A stretch of 64,000 nt of DNA from Marinobacter sp. DY40_1A1 (GTDB lineage: Bacteria; Pseudomonadota; Gammaproteobacteria; Pseudomonadales; Oleiphilaceae). The position numbers were made by a program, and so were the translations under genes. Numbering within the stretch: position 1 is the first letter of the stretch; each line of letters starts with the position of its first letter. Below the pieces are notes generated by a model. That model saw nothing but the letters and a program-made list of their open reading frames with translations, searched no databases and was not told the origin of the DNA. Positions 60,749-64,000 of the stretch are shown in pieces. The stretch covers positions 124,001 to 188,000 of the forward strand of contig NZ_VCHA01000004.1 of the NCBI RefSeq assembly GCF_016597815.1. The letters are read 5' to 3'.

Positions 60749-60953
60749 GGTTAACTCCTTACGGTTTTGATAGCCCAGCAGCAGTAACTGGTTCCTGACC
60801 CGATACTCTACTGTAAACATAGACAATTGGCGCCTAATCCTCCATTTTCCACTCTCTGAGTTTACAGATGCCAATATGTGACTAAACTCAACCAGTTATA
60901 CTCCTTGCGGTTTAAATCACAACATCAAGCCATGGCACAAAAAGGGGAACCCC

Positions 60954-62315
60954 ATGGAAGCCTTTGAAAACATTGTTGGTTCAATTAACGGGCTGGTCTG
61001 GGGACCACCCATGTTGATACTGATTCTTGGCGTTGGATTGTTCTTGAGCCTCGGCCTGAAACTCATGCCAGTGCTGAAGATTGGTACCGGCCTCAGGTTA
61101 ATGTGGTCAGGACGCAGCTCCAAAGACGCAGAATCCGAGGGTGAAATCCCCCCGTTCCAGGCACTGATGACCGCCCTTGCTGCAACCGTCGGAACCGGCA
61201 ATATCGCCGGCGTAGCAACCGCCATTTTCCTTGGCGGGCCGGGTGCTCTTTTCTGGATGTGGCTCACCGCCCTCGTGGGTATGGCCACCAAATACTCTGA
61301 AGCCGTGCTTGCGGTACGCTTTCGTGAAGTGGATGAACGTGGCGTCCACGTTGGCGGCCCCATGTATTACATCCGCAATGGTCTTGGTAAAAAGTGGGCC
61401 TGGCTGGGTGTACTCTTTGCGATTTTTGCTGCTATTGCCGGCTTTGGCATTGGCAACACAGTACAAGCCAACTCGGTTGCCGACGTTATGGAGGCCACCT
61501 TCGGCCTGCCACACTGGATCTCAGGCGTTATTCTGATGGTACTTGTGGGTCTGGTGCTGATTGGCGGTATCCGCCGCATTGGCCAGGTCGCCAGCGCCCT
61601 GGTTCCCCTGATGGCACTTTCCTATCTGGTTGCAGGCCTGGTTGTTCTTGGCATTAATTTCTCGGAAATCCCAAACGCATTTGCCCTGATCTTCGAGCAT
61701 GCCTTCAGCCCCATTGCAGCAGAAGGTGGCTTTGCCGGAGCAGCCGTGTGGGCCGCAATACGTTTTGGTGTCGCCCGCGGTGTCTTTTCCAACGAAGCCG
61801 GCCTGGGTTCTGCGCCAATTGCTCATGCGGCAGCGCAAACCAAAAATCCGATTAACCAAGGCATGGTGGCCATGCTGGGCACCTTTATCGATACCATTAT
61901 CATTTGCACTATCACCGGGCTGGTTATCATTACTTCTGGTACCTGGACATCTGGCGAATCCGGCGCTGAACTCACCTCCATGGCCTTCGCGCAGGCGCTT
62001 CCGGGCATTGGTGATTATGTAGTCGCTCTTGCTCTGGCAATCTTTGCATTTACCACCTTGCTTGGCTGGTCATTCTATGGAGAGCGCAGCGTTGAGTTTC
62101 TGTTCGGGGTGAAGGCTATCGTGCCTTACCGTATTGCCTGGATCCTTGCCATTCCTCTTGGTGCAACCGTAAATCTGGGTCTGGTATGGCTGGTGGCAGA
62201 CACACTGAATGCCATGATGGCACTGCCAAACCTGATCGCCCTGTTGTTACTCAGCCCGGTTGTATTCAAATTGACGAAAGAGCACTTTGAACGAAAAACG
62301 GCTGCAGGGTTCTAA
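60954..62315 (+). CDS. Sodium:alanine symporter family (AGCS) transporter
   Basis: Na+-coupled alanine/glycine importer of 453 residues with about 11 helices. AGCS signatures: GTGNIAGVATAIFLGGPGALFW, WLTALVGMATKYSEAVLAVRFRE (shown in part) and VFSNEAGLGSAPIAHAAA. The ATG follows an AAAGGGGA site. No glycine riboswitch, which often precedes such genes, was seen in the 79-205 bases upstream. Confidence 0.93.
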   Translation: MEAFENIVGSINGLVWGPPMLILILGVGLFLSLGLKLMPVLKIGTGLRLMWSGRSSKDAESEGEIPPFQALMTALAATVGTGNIAGVATAIFLGGPGALFWMWLTALVGMATKYSEAVLAVRFREVDERGVHVGGPMYYIRNGLGKKWAWLGVLFAIFAAIAGFGIGNTVQANSVADVMEATFGLPHWISGVILMVLVGLVLIGGIRRIGQVASALVPLMALSYLVAGLVVLGINFSEIPNAFALIFEHAFSPIAAEGGFAGAAVWAAIRFGVARGVFSNEAGLGSAPIAHAAAQTKNPINQGMVAMLGTFIDTIIICTITGLVIITSGTWTSGESGAELTSMAFAQALPGIGDYVVALALAIFAFTTLLGWSFYGERSVEFLFGVKAIVPYRIAWILAIPLGATVNLGLVWLVADTLNAMMALPNLIALLLLSPVVFKLTKEHFERKTAAGF

Positions 62316-62340
62316 CACAGTAATAGCTCAACAGGCATCC

Positions 62341-62392
62341 GGTGCGGGATGAGGTGAATCAAGTGACCCTTGCAAACAGGTCATCCCGCACC
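62341..62392. other. Long perfect hairpin between the AGCS gene and the peroxiredoxin gene
   Basis: GGTGCGGGATGA (62341-62352) is the exact inverse complement of TCATCCCGCACC (62381-62392), enclosing 28 bases. No T-run follows on either strand, so it is not a classical terminator. It may be a structured leader, a processing site or a transcript-stabilising hairpin. Confidence 0.5.
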
Positions 62393-62491
62393 AATGATAC
62401 TCGTATACACTTACTAGATAGTTCCGGTGGGCAGATGCCCGCTGGAAGCTCGAATAAAGCCACTAACAAGTGACACCGAAGGAGAGCAAAT

Positions 62492-63145
62492 ATGAGCTTA
62501 CGTTTAGGCGATACTGCGCCGGATTTCGAACAGGATTCCAGTGAAGGCAAGATTTCTTTCCACAGCTGGCTAGGTGACAGCTGGGGTGTGCTGTTTTCTC
62601 ACCCGGCAGACTTTACGCCAGTGTGCACCACAGAACTTGGCCTGACTGCGAAACTTAAAGACGAGTTTGCACAGCGCAACGTCAAAGCCATCGCGCTGAG
62701 CGTTGACCCCGTTGATTCCCACCATGAGTGGATCAAAGACATCAACGAAACCCAGGGCTGCGCGGTGAACTTCCCGATTATTGCAGACCATGACGGTAAA
62801 GTTGCCGAGCTGTACGACATGATTCACCCCAATGCCGACAGCACGCTTACCGTACGTTCGCTGTTCGTGATTGATCCGAACAAAAAAGTTCGTCTGATCA
62901 TCACTTATCCAGCGAGCACCGGCCGTAACTTCAACGAAGTTCTGCGGGTAATTGATTCTCTGCAACTGACCGACGACCACAAAGTTGCCACCCCGGGTAA
63001 CTGGGAGCGCGGCGGAGACGTGGTGATTGTGCCATCGCTTCAGGATGAAGATGAGATTGCGAGGCGCTTCCCCAAGGGCTACAAGAAGGTGAAGTCCTAC
63101 CTGCGGATGACGCCAGACCCCTCAGCTAACTGGGGTGGCGAGTAA
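62492..63145 (+). CDS. Peroxiredoxin, Prx6 (1-Cys) type
   Basis: Thiol peroxidase of 217 residues. The peroxidatic Cys45 lies in HPADFTPVCTTELG and the Prx6 C-terminal domain is present (TPGNWERGGDVVIVPSL). The C-terminal resolving cysteines seen in the paralog at 19804 are absent, so it is expected to be a 1-Cys enzyme resolved by an external thiol. GGAGAG ribosome site; ends at a strong terminator. Confidence 0.94.
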   Translation: MSLRLGDTAPDFEQDSSEGKISFHSWLGDSWGVLFSHPADFTPVCTTELGLTAKLKDEFAQRNVKAIALSVDPVDSHHEWIKDINETQGCAVNFPIIADHDGKVAELYDMIHPNADSTLTVRSLFVIDPNKKVRLIITYPASTGRNFNEVLRVIDSLQLTDDHKVATPGNWERGGDVVIVPSLQDEDEIARRFPKGYKKVKSYLRMTPDPSANWGGE

Positions 63146-63170
63146 TCACCAGCGCCAGTGTCTGAATGCA

Positions 63171-63205
63171 AAAAGCCGGGCAGTTTTCACTGCCCGGCTT
63201 TTTTT
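63171..63205. terminator. Bidirectional terminator
   Basis: A 10-bp perfect stem (63175-63184 with 63189-63198) and 4-base loop are flanked by A (63170-63174) and by seven T (63199-63205). It serves the peroxiredoxin gene and the convergent metQ. Confidence 0.9.
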
Positions 63206-63238
63206 GTACTGCTTTTTCAGGTTGTGTTCTGGCTTCGA

Positions 63239-64000
63239 TCAGAATGCCGGAACAACGGCACCTTCATACTTTTCTTTGATGAACTCGCGAACCGCATCAG
63301 ATTTCAATGCATTCGCAAGCTTCTGCATGGCATCGCTGTCTTTGTTGTCAGGACGCGCAACCAGAATGTTCACATACGGCGACTCGGAACCTTCAATAAT
63401 CAGCGCATCTTCAGACGGGTTCAGGCCCGCTTCCAGCGCGTAGTTGGTGTTGATCAGTGCAACATCCACCTGGCCAAGGATTCGAGGCAAGGTTGCCGCT
63501 TCAAGTTCTTTGAAGTCGAGTTTTTTCGGGTTATCGGCAATATCACGCGGGGTTGCAGTGATCTTGCTGCCGTCTTTCAGAGTGATCAGCCCGGCTTTCT
63601 GCAGCAATAGCAGTGCGCGGCCACCGTTGGTGGGATCATTTGGAATGGCAACAGTTGCGCCATTTTTCAGCTCATCCAGAGACTTGATCTTGTTCGAATA
63701 AGCGCCAAACGGCTCAACGTGAATACCGGCAACCGTCACCAGGCTGGTGCCACGGCCGTCATTGAACTCATCAAGGTACGGCTGGTGCTGGAAGAAGTTG
63801 GCATCCATGCGCTTCTGGTCTACTTGTACGTTTGGCTGGATATAGTCGGTGAATACTTTCACATCCAGTTCCACGCCCTGTTCTGCCAGCTGTGGCTTCA
63901 CAAATTCCAGCAGTTCGGCATGGGGTACAGGGGTTGCTGCTACAGACAGCTTCTCAGCGGAGACCGCAGCGGAAAAAACAGATGCGGCAGCCAGTGCCAC
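63239..64000 (-). CDS. metQ: Methionine ABC transporter substrate-binding protein, 5' end outside window
   Basis: Solute-binding protein of the NlpA/MetQ family; about 254 codons are in the window. The end of a signal peptide is seen (VFSAAVSAEK), without a lipobox cysteine, so this version is probably periplasmic and soluble. Family stretches: VKVFTDYIQPNVQV, MDANFFQHQPYLDEFN, AIPNDPTNGGRALLLLQ and the C-terminal KEKYEGAVVPAF. The true start lies beyond position 64000, so the GTG at the very edge is not taken as the start. Confidence 0.93.
   Translation of the reverse strand: MALAAASVFSAAVSAEKLSVAATPVPHAELLEFVKPQLAEQGVELDVKVFTDYIQPNVQVDQKRMDANFFQHQPYLDEFNDGRGTSLVTVAGIHVEPFGAYSNKIKSLDELKNGATVAIPNDPTNGGRALLLLQKAGLITLKDGSKITATPRDIADNPKKLDFKELEAATLPRILGQVDVALINTNYALEAGLNPSEDALIIEGSESPYVNILVARPDNKDSDAMQKLANALKSDAVREFIKEKYEGAVVPAF

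Noticed and set aside
62475..62491. CCGAAGGAG-like string before the second peroxiredoxin, reminiscent of a glycine riboswitch
   Set aside because: The other conserved parts of a glycine aptamer are missing, and AAGGAG is explained as the ribosome site.

Overview
The window looks like a chromosomal segment of a marine gammaproteobacterium of the Marinobacter/Pseudomonas type. This rests on protein character only: a Prx6-type peroxiredoxin, RegB/RegA-like two-component genes, Aer, MATE, several Na+-coupled transporters and Anr/FNR boxes. No rRNA, tRNA, insertion sequence, prophage or CRISPR array was seen. Genes are tightly packed and the only gene-free stretch over 300 bases (39158-39596) holds a cobalamin riboswitch.

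Layout. 1-6333: an RND efflux pump (C-terminus outside the window) with its periplasmic adaptor, then an OprC-like TonB-dependent copper receptor, all on the minus strand. 6581-14622: NADP-type glutamate dehydrogenase, a large protein with a degenerate KaiC-like domain joined to a PEP-synthase-type ATP-grasp domain, a RegB/RegA-like redox two-component pair, and a PAS-PAS-GGDEF-EAL protein behind a perfect Anr/FNR box. 14639-22069: a CbiM-like membrane protein, a SulP permease plus persulfide-dioxygenase-like hydrolase operon, a diguanylate cyclase, a peroxiredoxin, cobS and a 3-methyladenine glycosylase-like gene. 22293-33686: a YfcC-type transporter and arcABC (arginine deiminase pathway) running with a 19-base gap into a complete nine-gene N-ATPase operon, atpDCQRBEFAG. 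33708-47207: cobalamin uptake and late assembly, comprising btuF-btuC-btuD-cobO-cobQ-bluB on the minus strand, a riboswitch-led btuB plus a novel lipoprotein on the plus strand, and cobC/cobD (cbiB), cobT, an alpha-ribazole phosphatase and cobU. 47319-64000: a porin, a CNB-CBS-nucleotidyltransferase with an exonuclease partner, exported MsrAB with a divergent Met-rich periplasmic protein, an NSS symporter, Aer, a DMT exporter, a MATE pump, a diguanylate cyclase, a CBS protein, an AGCS symporter, a second peroxiredoxin and a partial MetQ.

How the parts fit. The arginine deiminase block makes ATP by substrate-level phosphorylation and sits directly against a primary ATP-driven pump whose c subunit carries the Na+-ligand pattern, suggesting arginine-powered Na+ extrusion at low oxygen. 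The B12 block lacks corrin-ring synthesis, so it looks like a salvage and lower-ligand assembly set fed by BtuB/BtuFCD; a YncE-like beta-propeller lipoprotein beside btuB is a candidate outer-membrane partner, analogous in idea to Bacteroides BtuG. Oxygen sensing recurs: RegBA, Aer and three perfect TTGAT-N4-ATCAA boxes.

Limits: all calls are by reading motifs and context; no database search was run. Start codons were moved where ribosome binding sites and family length argued for it.
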